Positions 11,970-23,849 of a stretch of DNA of 64,000 nucleotides are shown here, one piece after another. Position 1 is the first letter of the stretch. Each line of letters starts with the position of its first letter. The position numbers and the translations under genes are program-made. The notes below the pieces were generated by a model that worked only from the letters and a program-made list of their open reading frames with translations, had not been told where the DNA came from and ran no database searches. Origin of the DNA: Mytilinidion resinicola (Eukaryota > Ascomycota > Dothideomycetes > Mytilinidiales > Mytilinidiaceae); the NCBI RefSeq assembly GCF_010093595.1, contig NW_022985440.1, forward strand, positions 1,876,549 through 1,940,548, written 5' to 3'.

Positions 11970-12860
11970 AACCCGAAGAGTTTACTAGTAATAGAGGAAC
12001 TTTACAAGCATTTATAATATAGATAAGGCTGTACCTGCGTATAAACTAGAGCAACCTTAAATTTAAATTAGATAAGGTCTATATAGCAGCTATTTTCTTA
12101 AAGAAAAAAGTGTTTAACTAGTTTAACCTAATACTTATAGACTGGCTCGGCAATACTAATATAGATAATCGGAAACCAGAAACTAATATTATATTTAGCA
12201 ATTACGGATACTTTAAGTTAGCACTTTAGATAACCTTTAGAGACACTAATAAAAAACGGACAGCAGAATAGAAAATAGCAGTTCTAAAGCAGAAGGGCTT
12301 AACTAGCCGCTATACTTTAGAATTTATACAAATCGCGTCTAAGCTATTATAGGGAGATAAAGCTCTGCAAGTATAATACTATAGAGGTCTTAAAAAAGAT
12401 ATTAAAAATAAAATTATATAAGGCGAGAGGCCTTTAATACTTTATAAACTTAAGGAAATAGTAATATAAATCGATAGTTAACAGTATAAATAACAATTAG
12501 AACGGGTAGATAAGAGAGGACTTTATTCCTACGCCTAACTAGCCAGACTAAAGCTAAGAGTAACCAACTACAACTACGGAGATTATATAGAAATTAATAT
12601 TGCAAAACAACGTAATAACTAGAAGGGTAAACAAATTACCGATAAAGAAAGGCAAAATAGAAGGCGTAATAGCGCATGCCTATTATACGGAGAATAAAAA
12701 CACTTCGCGAGCAAGTGCTCTAAGAACACCCGAATAGTAGTAGTTATAGCAAAGCTAAATATAAACCGCCACAATTCTATATTATAGACCGCGTGCTATA
12801 ATAATAACTGCTTTACCTATTAGTTAGATAAGTAAGTAATAGAGTATTACCTAATATAGA
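11970..12860 (+). pseudogene. gag remnant with zinc knuckle
   Basis: Reading through stops gives a Ty3/gypsy gag capsid pattern: FLKKKVFN, then FIQIASKL and YYRGLKKDIKNK. A CCHC zinc-knuckle remnant follows at about 12677-12718 (C-x2-Y-x4-H-x4-C, where the second Cys codon TGC has become TAC). Gln codons are mostly TAG or TAA. The nucleocapsid function is lost. Confidence 0.8.
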
Positions 12861-14079
12861 GGGTAAAGGGATATACTATTACTATAATAAGGAATAAAGA
12901 GTATAATAGCAATCCTATAGACAACTACTACGCAGATATAGAAGTTAAAAGTATAGAGATTAACTACCTATTAGAAATAGATAAAGTGTTCTAGATAATT
13001 AAACCGCGATTAAAACCCTAAATTAATATACCCGAGCTATAAACTAACAGTAAAACCAAGTTACTAGATATAGAAGTATAGGTTAATAAAGTTATAGCCA
13101 CGTATAAATAAAGCGCAAGAGAAATTCTCGCACGCCTTAATAAGAGATAAAAAGCGTAAAAGGCTAAAAACGCTACAGCGGGCGCAGAGCCAAAAGAACT
13201 AGCTAGTTACTAATTTCTAAAAGCTATAGAAAAAGTTACCGGATAACTTATTAAAGAAGAAGGAGAAAAAATAGCCGCAGCCGCAGGAATAATAATAATA
13301 ACGCTAACCCTTAATATAGAAACTTGCGCGAAATTAGATATATTTAAAGGCTTAAGCCGCAATATCTAGATAAAACGGAATAATAAATCACCTGTTAAGG
13401 ACAGTAAGGAGTATTATAATAGTAATAAAGATCGCGAACTAGAAAAGTAGTTTAGTAATAGAGAATTTAGTATAGAACTAAAGTAAGAACTGCTAAAGCT
13501 ATATAAAAAATAAACTAAGATTAAGATCTATAGGGTATTGCACCCTATTAGTAAAATAGGTGTCTATAATAAGGAAAATAAACGGCTGGATAGAAACCAC
13601 CTACTTTATAGATAGATATTTTAGGTATTATATATTAAAGATAAATATAATAAGCATATAATATATAAGAAATATTAAGAATAGTACCTATATCGGATAA
13701 AATATTATATTATTACGCAACTAGTACTATTTAAGGAAATAGAGCACTATATTATAGGTAAGAAAGATAAATTTATAGGAATAGCTACTATAGTTCTAGA
13801 CCCTTAGTACCTAATAGAATATAGGAAAAGTAAAAACTAGTAAATATACTACTAGGACTTATATTTAGTATATTGCGAAACAAAATATATAAACTATTAG
13901 CTATAAGAATAGCTAAAAAATAAGCAGGCGCTTAAGTAATAAAACGGCCAGAGCAGCTAAAAACAAGGTTCTACAGAGCAGCTACAGACGAAGAAACGCA
14001 AACCGCGACTATTACCACTCTAGTGGGAAAAGCCTATATTATAGAAAAAGAAAGGAACCCGGTAATATAGCCTAACTCT

Positions 14080-17000
14080 ATTCCTATTTAGAACTACAGA
14101 CACGTAATCCTATTAGTTAAAATTAGTAGGAACCTAGTAAAAGCACTACTAGATAGTAGCGCGCAGGGAAATTTTATATTCTATAACTTTATTAAAAGAA
14201 ACCAGATCCCCTAGTAATAGAAAAATAGACCTTATAGACTATATATAGTAGATAGTACACCTATATAATATAGTAATAGGCAGGTAACTATAGAAACTTA
14301 ACTAGGTGTTATATAGATTAAAGAATATTAAGAAACTATTAGTATAGATATAACTAACACAGTAAAATATAATATAATCTTAGGTATACTATAGCTAAAG
14401 CAGTATAATCCCTAAGTTAATTAGAAGTCTAATAAAGTAAGGATTTAACCGGAAAGCGGACTAAAAAACACCCCGCGCTAGGATAAACCTAAGCAAAAAC
14501 AAGATATTAATATAGACACCTTAAAAGGCGAGAAAGCCTAAAAAGAAAATAGGGCAGCAAGCTAATAGTAGCCTAGACCTCTAAATAGCCGGCAGCTAGC
14601 TAAGGTAGCAAAAGCACTAAATATACTAGAAAAATATAATAAATTTAGAGGAATCTTTATAGAGAAGGTTTAGAATATACTACTAAAGCACTAACCTTAG
14701 GATTACTATATTCCCCTAGTACTAGGCGGACAACTATAGTTTAAACTAATCTATTTACTAGCCTAAAGCGAACTAGAGGTGCTAGAAGAATACCTAGAAA
14801 AGAACCTAAAGTAAGGATTTATTAGACTATTAGAATCGCCCGCAGGTTACCCTATAATATTTGTTCTAAAACTAAATAGTAAGCTACGCCTTTATATAGA
14901 CTATAGATAACTAAATAAGATTATAATTAAAAACCGCTATCTATTACCTTTAATCTCCAAACTTAAAAACTAACTATATAAGGCTAAGTACTTTATAAAA
15001 ATAGACCTACGCGAAGGGTACTACCTAATTTAGATAAAAAAAAGGAGAAGAGTAGAAAACGGCTTTTAGAACTTAATACGGACACTTTAAGTATATAGTA
15101 ATACTGTTTAGCCTTACTAATACGCCAGCAATATTCCAGGCAGTAGTTAACTTAGCGCTAAGGGGCTACTTAGATTAGTTTGCAGTGGTATACCTTAATA
15201 ATATCCTTATATACTTAGAAACGCTAAGCGAATATAAAATATATATGCGAAAGGTACTTAAAAAACTTAAAAAATACAACCTTATAGTAAACCTAGATAA
15301 GTGCAAGTTCTATAGGTAAAAAGTCGGATTCCTAGAATACGTTATTAGTCCAGGATAAATTAAGATAGAAAAAGGCAAGGTGTTCTCTATTTAAAAATAG
15401 CTAGAGCCTATAAATTTAAAGGAACTATAGTTGTTTTTAGGGTTAGCTAATTACTATAGGCAGTTTATTAAGGGCTACTTAAAAATTATAGAGCTACTTA
15501 TAGAACTTACTAGAAAGGATATTAAGTACTAATAAACCTTAGAAGCGCAGAGCGTATTTAATAAACTAAAGGCACAGTTTGCCTTAAAACTAGTATTAGT
15601 AATCTTTAATCTATAGAAACTAGTTACTATTAAAAGTAATACGTCGGATAAAGTATTAGGAGCAATACTTAACTAACTAGATAAATAAGGGAAACTGTAT
15701 TCTATAGCGTTCTACTTATAAAAGCTAAGCCTAGCTAAGCTAAACTATAATATCTATAATAAGGAACTGCTAGCTATAGTAGAAGTATTTAGTTAATAAA
15801 GAGTTTACCTTAAAAAAGCAGTATATATAATATAGGTGTATACAGACTATAAAAATCTAATATACTTTACTATAACTAAGGAGTTAAATAGAAAATAGGT
15901 AAAATAGTTAGAAAAACTAAAAACCTTTAACTTTAGGATTATATATTAAAAGGGATCTAAAAACGCTTATATAAATACACTTAGCCAAAGGCCGGATTAT
16001 ATAGAAGGAGCCGGAAAGACCAGGCAATCTATACTTAGGAAGAGAAGTTTAGAAACCCTTAAATTTAACCACGCATAAGCAGCAGCTACTTATCGGTCCG
16101 AGGATAACAAGTAGTATAAACAAATTAAGGCAGCCCAGAAACTAGATTAAGAAAGCCGGGATTTAGCAGGTTATAACTGGTAAAGTTTGCACCTAGAACC
16201 TATAAACTAAAAACACGGAGAAATCTAAGATAGTATTATTACCTTATAAAATAAGATATTTATGCCTAAGACTTTATAAGAAGAGCTTATTAAGGAATTC
16301 TATAGTATACCGGTGCACGGGCACTAGGAAGTGGAAAAAACACGGGAAAAAATTGCAAGAATATTCTATTTCCCCGGACTCCGGAAACTAACGGAGAAAA
16401 TTATACACGGATATAAGTGCACGAAAAATAAGGTAGTATAATATGCACTGTACGGACTAATAAAGAGTTCCTCTGCACCGGAAAAGGTATAGAAATCTAT
16501 TATATAGGACTTTATAGTTAAGCTACTACAGTTTATTAAACCTATAATAGGTATAAAGTATAATATAATATTAGTAGTTATAGACTAATTAACTAAATAT
16601 ATATACTTTATCCCTTACTAAGAAGTATTAATAGTAGAGGATCTAGCCTATATATTTTTAAAGTATATTATTAGCAACTACAGGCTACTCTAGAAGATAA
16701 TTTCAGACTAAAATAAGCTTTTTATATTAAAATTCTAGCAGACTTTTACCGTATAACTAGGAACAAAGCATAAGCTTTCTATAGTGTTTTACCCTTAAAC
16801 GGACGGGTAAACGGAAAGGCTTAATTAGACTTTAGAATAGTACCTATAATGCTATATTAATTACAGGCAGGATAATTAGGTATTACTACTACTAATAGCC
16901 TAGTTTGCCTATAATAGTATATTTATAGAAATAATAAAGGTGTTGCCCTTTTTTATAAACTATAGTTTTAATCTAGAGGTGTATTAAAAACCCTAACTTA

Positions 17001-17600
17001 ATAGTATAAGGGCCTAGAGGGCACTACTATTAGTTGAAAATATTAAGAAGCTATAGAGACAGCTTTTAATAGATATCTAATTCCTAATACTAAGGTTAGC
17101 AAGATACTATAATTAATACCGGAGTATTACACTAACCTTTAAAAGGGGGGATAGAGTCTACCTACTCTAAAAAAATATTAAAATAAAATAACTAAGTATA
17201 AAGTTAAACTATATTAAGATTAGACTATTTAAAATATAAAATGTTATTAGCCTAGTAAACTATAAGCCTAGGCTACCTAATAGGATAAAAATACACCCGG
17301 TTTTCTATATATTACTACTAGAACCCGCACTATATAATACTAAGCTAGAAAATAATATTAAGGTTAATAATAATAATAAATATAAGGTCGAGTAAATCCT
17401 GGATTCCCGACAGCACGGTTAGTAAAAGGAGTACCTAATTAAGTGGAAAGGATATAGCACCTCTAAAAATATATAGGAACCGGTTAAGAGTTTAGCAAAC
17501 TATTAGGAACTCCTGCAGTAGTTTTACCGCTAGAATCCGGAACAGCCTAGAAAAACGGCAACAGCGCACTATCTAACTAGGAAGAATTAAAGGAATCCGA
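14080..17600 (+). pseudogene. pol remnant: protease, reverse transcriptase, RNase H, integrase, chromodomain
   Basis: Domain order in the plus-strand frame. The aspartic protease motif ALLDSSAQG is at about 14143-14169 (normally D-S/T-G-A). Reverse transcriptase at about 14640-15360 shows YIDYRQLNKIIIKNRY, and YLNN at 15191-15202 where the active enzyme has YLDD; both Asp codons mutated to Asn by G-to-A. RNase H follows. The integrase zinc-binding region lies near 16300-16440 (PVHGH, then HGYKCTKNK). A chromodomain lies at about 17385-17480 (KEYLIKWKGYS). Loss of the catalytic Asp pair, besides the many stops, makes it inactive. Such chromodomains target integration to heterochromatin in this clade. 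Confidence 0.88.
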
Positions 17601-18317
17601 GGGCCGAGTGCCACTGCTTTATAATTAGAATATACGGCAACGGAAAAGATAGCTAGCAGTGCCCAGTATACCCTAAAAGAAAGAAGAATACCTAACAGTT
17701 CCTAAGGCAGAAGGCAAGCCTTCCTACTCGGCACGCTTTTGTTTTTTCTACTTAGCCTCCTTTTAATTATCTTCCTTAAGCTCTTCTAGAGTCTTAAAAC
17801 TATAATATATTATCTTCTTACTATACTTACGCAGCAACTTCTCTTAAGACTCCAGGCGTTTAATCTTTGCTATAGCAATATAAAAAGCAGCATAAGCGGC
17901 GGATTTCTCCGCGCGTAACCGCTCTTCCTTGCAGGACAACTTTCGCCCTAAATAGTTTAGCGGAAGAAGGAAAAAAAATAACAGTAAAGGGAACTAGCTT
18001 ACAGGCAGCTGCTAAGATGCCAGCAATATTATAGTTTAATTGTTGCGCCCGAATATAGGCTGTATAATAATCCGAGTTAGGTGTAGAAACTATATATAAT
18101 AAACCCTAAAACTTGCACCGGGAATAAGGTATAACTTTTAAACTAGACGCGTTAATATAATTAGTAAGTATAAGATAGCTTTCTTATTTTTTAGCTTTTA
18201 AAGTATTGGATATTATAAAAGAAGAAATAGAGTGGCACGATAACGGCCTAGCAAGTGGGACATCGCTAGCTACTTATCCGAGACCCCACCACGGAAATAC
18301 TTTCGGGCTAAAAGCCT

Positions 18318-18333
18318 TAGAAGGGGGAGTAAG
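18318..18333 (+). other. Polypurine tract of the chromovirus
   Basis: The run agaagggggagtaag directly precedes the 3' LTR start, where plus-strand DNA priming takes place in LTR retrotransposons. It contains few RIP target dinucleotides, which may explain its preservation. Confidence 0.8.
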
Positions 18334-18890
18334 TGTTATAACCTGTAATATAAACTAACCGAGCGCAGCGGCACTTGCGGAAATAAGTAAGCAGATAAAA
18401 CTAATTATATAGAACTAGGTTACAGGACTAAAAGGGTTATATATAGGACGTATAGGGATCCTAGATTCCCCTATAGACTGCTAGTAGATAGGAATAATCT
18501 AAAAATAGGATATTACAAAAATAGAGTTATATAATAGCTTAAGAAGCTTAAAGGTATAAGCTAGGCGAGCGCTTAAGGGGCTTAAGGGGCTTAAGAGGCT
18601 TAAGGCTGCGAGCTAAAGAAGCGGCTTAAGGGGCTTAAGGCTGCGAGCTATATAAGCAAGAGGTTTTTTAGGACAGAGCTTTCGTATATAAGGACGCTCC
18701 TTTATATAGATAGAAACCTTATATTTAACTTAAGACTTTAATACTACCTATTAGAAGTAATAACCCCGTTTTATATATAAAATTAATCTTACCTTACCTT
18801 TTAAAAACTATTACACCCCGATAATAACTTAACCTATACCCTGCCTTAGTGTGTAACACTTAAAAGGTATAGAAAAAACAACCTATTATA
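18334..18890 (+). repeat. 3' LTR of the chromovirus
   Basis: Begins TGTTATAACCTG with the canonical TG still present and ends tattata, where the usual CA end has become TA. It carries an expanded ggggcttaa tract at about 18575-18645. Followed by the AATAG target duplication. Confidence 0.92.
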
Positions 18891-19329
18891 AATAGTTGGC
18901 TTAAAATACTAGAAAAGGTAGAAAGCTAAAATAGGCGTTAAAATTAAACTATAGCTTATAGTTTTCGGCGTAAATAATATTTTGCTATACAGGCTCTATA
19001 TTTATTGCTGTAGTAGGTCTACTAGGGATAAGGCTTCCGCTAACTAATATAGCAGCTTATAATAAAAATAGAAGCTCTTATAGTACTTAAAGTATAGTTA
19101 GCCCGCCTAAAGTCTAATTTCTAAGCACTCTTTTATTCCTTTTCCGCATTTATAAGTATACTATAACCTTCTAGCCTTACTTTTTTTTTTATACGCCAGT
19201 CTACTATACTATATCTATAATAGTTATAATAAGCACTTAGTCCGCCTTTTTAAACTAAGCGTTTAATAAAAGCGGCTATTAAGCTCCTACTTTCCTTTTA
19301 TTACTACTACCTTAAAATATACCTATAGA

Positions 19330-20470
19330 TACTAGTTTATTTTTATCCGCTAAGCTAGTAGAGCAGCTAGTAGAGAAGCTTACTAAGCTACTACTTTAGT
19401 TCCTAGAGTAGAGAACTAGTAGTAGCAACCCTGGAGAAAGCCTTAATATACTACTAGCCGAGTAGCTAGTTAAAAAATTAGCTAAAAAGCTAGCTAAAGG
19501 TCTAGTTAAAGATCTAGTAGAGTAACCAGCCTAGCCGTTAGCTTACTACCCTAAGCTGCTGTTAAATAATACTAACTATAAAATATATTATTACGCACTT
19601 CTAAATAAATAGCATTTTAAGGAGCTAGCTAAGCTAGCAGAGCTATTAACTAAGTAACTAGCTAAGCTAATAATAAATAATAGCGATTATAAAGAATGCC
19701 TTTACCTTCCGTTGTTTAGTAATAATACTATCGCCCTAACTTTTAGAAAACCTTCTACTACTAAATTTCGCTAGATAGCGTAAGCTAATATAAGTAAAAT
19801 AAGGGCGAAGAAGAATACTATTACCCTAGCTTTTAGAAGTTTCTCTACTAGCTAACTTCGCCTAGTAAAAAGTTAAAAAAAAAAGAGGCGAAAAGGTATT
19901 ATAATATTTAGGAGATTTTATACTTAGGTAAAGAAGCTATAGATATTAATTAACTCGCTAAGAATATAGTCGCCCTAGCTCCGGAAGTTTTATCTACTAG
20001 CCTATATTGCCCGGTAAAAAACCCGAAGTAGAAAATAGAACACGACGTTTTAGTAATTTTATTAAATAAAAAAGCCTTAAATACTTTAAATAAAGAAGCC
20101 TTAGGTACTAACCACCTTAATAAAAAGGATATTATTACCCTAGCTTTTAGAGGTTCTTCTACTTAATAACTTTGCCCGGTTATAAACCTAAAAAAAAGAA
20201 AGGTAATAGAGATAGTATATAATTCTTGTAAAATCTCCTCGGATAGAAAAGTTATAAACACTAACCACCTTAATAGCTTGCGCGCTAACCTTTTACGCGA
20301 ATTTAAATTTCAAAAGCGTAATTAAGAGGCAGAGACCTTTAGGAAATCGAAGACTAATAACTTAGAGGAAACTAAAACTATCTAATCCCTTAGTAGCTTA
20401 AAGGGTAAGCCTAATCTAAGTTCTAAAAAAGCTAAAAAATAAGTTAATTTAAAATATATTAGGGCCTTAT
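19330..20470 (+). pseudogene. Degenerate repetitive coding relic, family unknown
   Basis: One plus-strand frame stays unusually open for this block once TAG/TAA at presumed Gln/Trp codons are ignored. The first part is rich in Leu, Lys and Ala (LVEKLTKLLL, VKKLAKKLAK). The second contains four spaced copies of a peptide like ITLAFRSFSTS followed by a basic stretch, at about 19725, 19829, 19968 and 20139. Intervals are irregular (about 105-170 bp). I do not recognise the family. It may be a transposon-carried or host ORF with internal repeats. Confidence 0.4.
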
Positions 20471-22179
20471 GCTATAGAAACTAATAAAGTCTCTGCACTA
20501 TTATATTTAACTTTACTAATACCTATACCGCCCGAGGCGGCTATAGGTTCGAACCTGCAGCGGTCCCGCCGAAAATAAACGGAAATAGAGGCCTTTAAAC
20601 GTGTTAATTAGGCTAAGTATATAAGAAAGAAAAACGAGAAGTTAGGGGATAAAATAATAGTTAAGTAGATAAAGTTGCAGAGTCTAAAGTCGAACCTTTT
20701 TAATAAGCTAATAGTATATTACTTTACTAAGCCGGTACAGCGCTTTAAGAAAATATTAATAAAGGAGTTTAATCGGTTATTAAAAAAAGGAAGGGTGCTG
20801 TATAGAGTAGGTTAAACGCTATTAAAAAGTTAGGAGCTAGTTAAGCTATATATATCCCTTTAGGATAAAAACGCTAATATAAACACGGCTACTTTATTTA
20901 TAAGTATTTTAAAGGGGATAGCTAAGTAATAAAACTATTTTTAGATAAAAAGGCTTATAAAGTAAGTATAAAACTAATTTATTATAATATTTTTTAAATA
21001 AATTTTACTTTACTGCTTTAGTTTATTATAACTATATACTTATAATAATAAGTTAGGGGTTTAAGGCTTAGCGTTTAGTACGGAGCTATAGCAGCTAAAA
21101 TAGGCTCTATAGTGCTGGCAAATTATTAGTAAAGTAGTAACGCTAGCGTTTTAAGAGAGCTATAGAAGCTAAAATAACGCTATTAAAAACGTAGCGGTAT
21201 TTAGATATTATTATACGGAGTTATAGATAATTATAACGCGGACTAGTTAATTATAGGTGCTAAGCCGCGTATTTTAGGTTAACCTAGCTACTATATTACC
21301 GCGGCTAAATACAGGCGGTTAAAATATCGCTACAGGGATAAATTTTATAACTAATATTAGGTACTCTATAGTTTTATTTAGTAATAATATAGGTTATCCT
21401 CTAAAGGTAAAGTATTATTTAACTTTTATAGTAATTTCGCTAACTTTTTACAGTTATTGCAAACTAATATCGGCCACCGCCTTACTTTATTAGTTAGCTA
21501 GACAGTAGCTAGTAGGAATTATTTATAGTTAAAAATTAGCCTAGTTTAATATACTACTATACTTATATAAGCTCCGGTTTAAGGCTTAGCGTTTAATATA
21601 GTATATTACGCTATTATATATTTAGTTTTTTTTAGCCCGCGTTGGCGGATAACTTGCGTATAAGCGCTAATATCCTAAGTAGACTAGTTAAAGTATATAC
21701 TATATCTACTTAGCTATAGGTTAATAAACGCCTAATTAAGTATAGAGCACTTTTCTAACGCTAGCGTATTAGAATTGCTGGCGTAACTATAGTGCCAGCA
21801 GAACGAGAACGCCAGCGTAAGTTAGTAGCTAGAGCTAAAGTAGGGCCTGTTTTTAGGCTACTTCTATTCTAAGCACGGATAGGCTATAACCTAGAAATAG
21901 TCCTAAAACAGGGCTTTTCTATAGTTATATTCTTAAGACGGCTATAGTCTTAAAATAGGTATAGCCTTAAAATAGTAGTATTTTAAGATAAGAACGTTCT
22001 CTAGGCAGTAACGCTGCTAAAACTAACCCGTTTTAAGACGGTTATATTCTTAAAATAGATATACTTATAAAACTAGAATAATTATACTTTTAGGGAAGTT
22101 GTTTATACTATTTACTTTTAAATATTCTAAGTGTATAATAAAGGGATTAAACTTAAGTAAACTAAAGCAGGCCTTTAGA

Positions 22180-22790
22180 GTTTATACGAGATGCGTACTA
22201 TTCTAAAGTTAGCGCCGCGGGGATTAGTATAAATTCGGCAGAATTATAGCTAAGTTAGTATAAAATACGTACTATTATAAAGCTATTAAATTATATCGGT
22301 AATAGTACGCCCTTTAGAATAGTATACAGCCTGTACTAGTCCCTCTATTATTTTTTTATAATAATACGCCCTTTAGAATAGTATATACCCTGTACTAGTT
22401 CCTATTTTATTTTTTTATAATAGTATACAGCCCGTACTAGTCCCTTTTTTATACGCTTTTTAGAATAGTATATAGCCTATACTAGTCCCTATATAGGAAT
22501 TAGTATAATATCCGTACTATTCTAAAAGGCGTACTATTATAAAGAACTAAAATAAGAACTAGTATAGGCTACGTACTATTCTAAAGTTTATACTATTATA
22601 AAGGTGTATATAAGGGACTAGTATAAAATATATAATTTATACTATTACTAAAAGTCTACTAGTATAAAAAGGGCCTAAATAGGCTTTTTACTATATACTA
22701 TTACTAAAAGTCTACTAGTATAAAAAAAAAGAGGAGCCTAAACAGGCTTTTTATAATAGTACTTATATTATACTAAGTTAGCCCTAATTC
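22180..22790. repeat. Cluster of 50-75 bp repeats in direct and inverted orientation
   Basis: Units built on agaatagtatacagcctgta then ctagtccct occur at least four times on the plus strand at about 22300-22490. The same unit reversed (actagtata then gtactattctaaa) occurs several times at about 22500-22620 and once or twice before 22300. The switch point near 22485-22500 is itself palindromic (ctagtccctatataggaattag). A further pair of copies of actattactaaaagtctac ends the cluster at about 22630-22730. No coding potential. Confidence 0.65.
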
Positions 22791-23849
22791 TCCGTTCTAA
22801 AGGCAGCACTTTATACTAGTATAGATTTTCGCTAATATAAGGCTTAGGCACTCCTAGATATTTATATAAGCCTTTCTAGCTAAGGTATATAGTATTCTAG
22901 CCTTTTCTATAATACTAGCGTATTAGAATTACTAGTAGAATATAAGCGCCGGGAGCTAATATAGGCTCTATAATAGTAGTATATTAGAATTACTAGCGGA
23001 TTAATAACGCCAGCGTTTAAGCGAGCTAGATTAGGTGCTATATCTACTTAAAAGGAGTTATACTAGTTTTAAAGCGGAAGTACTCCTATTCTATATTAGA
23101 ACTGCTACTATTTTTACTTTAGCGTAAATCTAGTTCTATATATATATAGGAGATTTTTATATAAAAAGTTGCTAAATTTAGAATACTATAATCTATATAA
23201 AGTATCTTATTTTTATAGCTTACTAAAGAAAAAGTAAAAAGTTTATACTTAGGTAACTATACTATAGACCTCTAGGCTATATTATTATAAGTATATTTTA
23301 TTTTCCAGGGGCATCTAATAAAGCTTGCAACTAAAAAACTTTCTTTTTTTAATATACTTTAAGTGCTTCCGTTTAAAGTATTTACTAAAATTGCCTTTAT
23401 AGCTAAATTTATATATCTAATCTTCGATTAGTAGATTAGGATTGCTAATATATTTCCAATATCTTTTCGGCCTCTTTTCTTTATATACTAACACCTTTAC
23501 TATTTCTAGTACTTTTTTATTATACTTTAACTAGCTTTTAGCCGGCGGAGCAACCTTTCTACTCTATTACTTTACTTAAAAAGGGTTTATTCCGCCTTTT
23601 TTAACCCTATAATATTCCGTAATAGCTTAAATAGCTCTATTACGCCGGCGTATTTCTACTTCTAAAGTAATTCCCGGCGGGGCTATAATAGTATTAGCCA
23701 GCTTTTTCTATACTAGGAGTATAGCATATTAAGGCTATACTAAGACCTTATTTTTAACTTTAATACTAGTAAGCTGCTGCTTAATATTACGTATAGGTTG
23801 CTTATACTTCTAGTAATTCCTAACAACCTTTTTAAAAGTATCTTACTGG

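Larger units (their letters stand above)
11159..18890 (+). mobile_element. Complete but RIP-killed Ty3/gypsy chromovirus (LTR retrotransposon)
   Basis: This 7.73 kb element has 539-bp and 557-bp LTRs, a 5-bp target duplication AATAG on both sides (11154-11158 and 18891-18895), a purine-rich tract directly before the 3' LTR, and recognisable gag, protease, reverse transcriptase, RNase H, integrase and chromodomain remnants on the plus strand. LTR ends still show TGTTATAAC at the 3' copy; the 5' copy begins TATTATAAC, a RIP change. All coding regions are riddled with TAG/TAA at former Gln/Trp codons, so it cannot be autonomous. A solo LTR of the same family lies at 29014-29547. The chromodomain assigns it to the chromovirus clade; I cannot name the family. 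Confidence 0.93.
18896..23849. other. RIP-mutated AT-rich block, middle part
   Basis: Stops in all frames and CA/TG-poor sequence throughout. Two structured sub-regions are listed separately. Motifs such as ctggcg and its complement recur near 21110, 21780-21810 and 22930-23020 and may be terminal-repeat pieces of degraded DNA transposons, but I could not delimit any element. Confidence 0.6.

Noticed and set aside
20540..20560. ggttcgaacc as a possible tRNA T-loop
   Set aside because: No cloverleaf can be built around it; it sits in RIP-mutated DNA.
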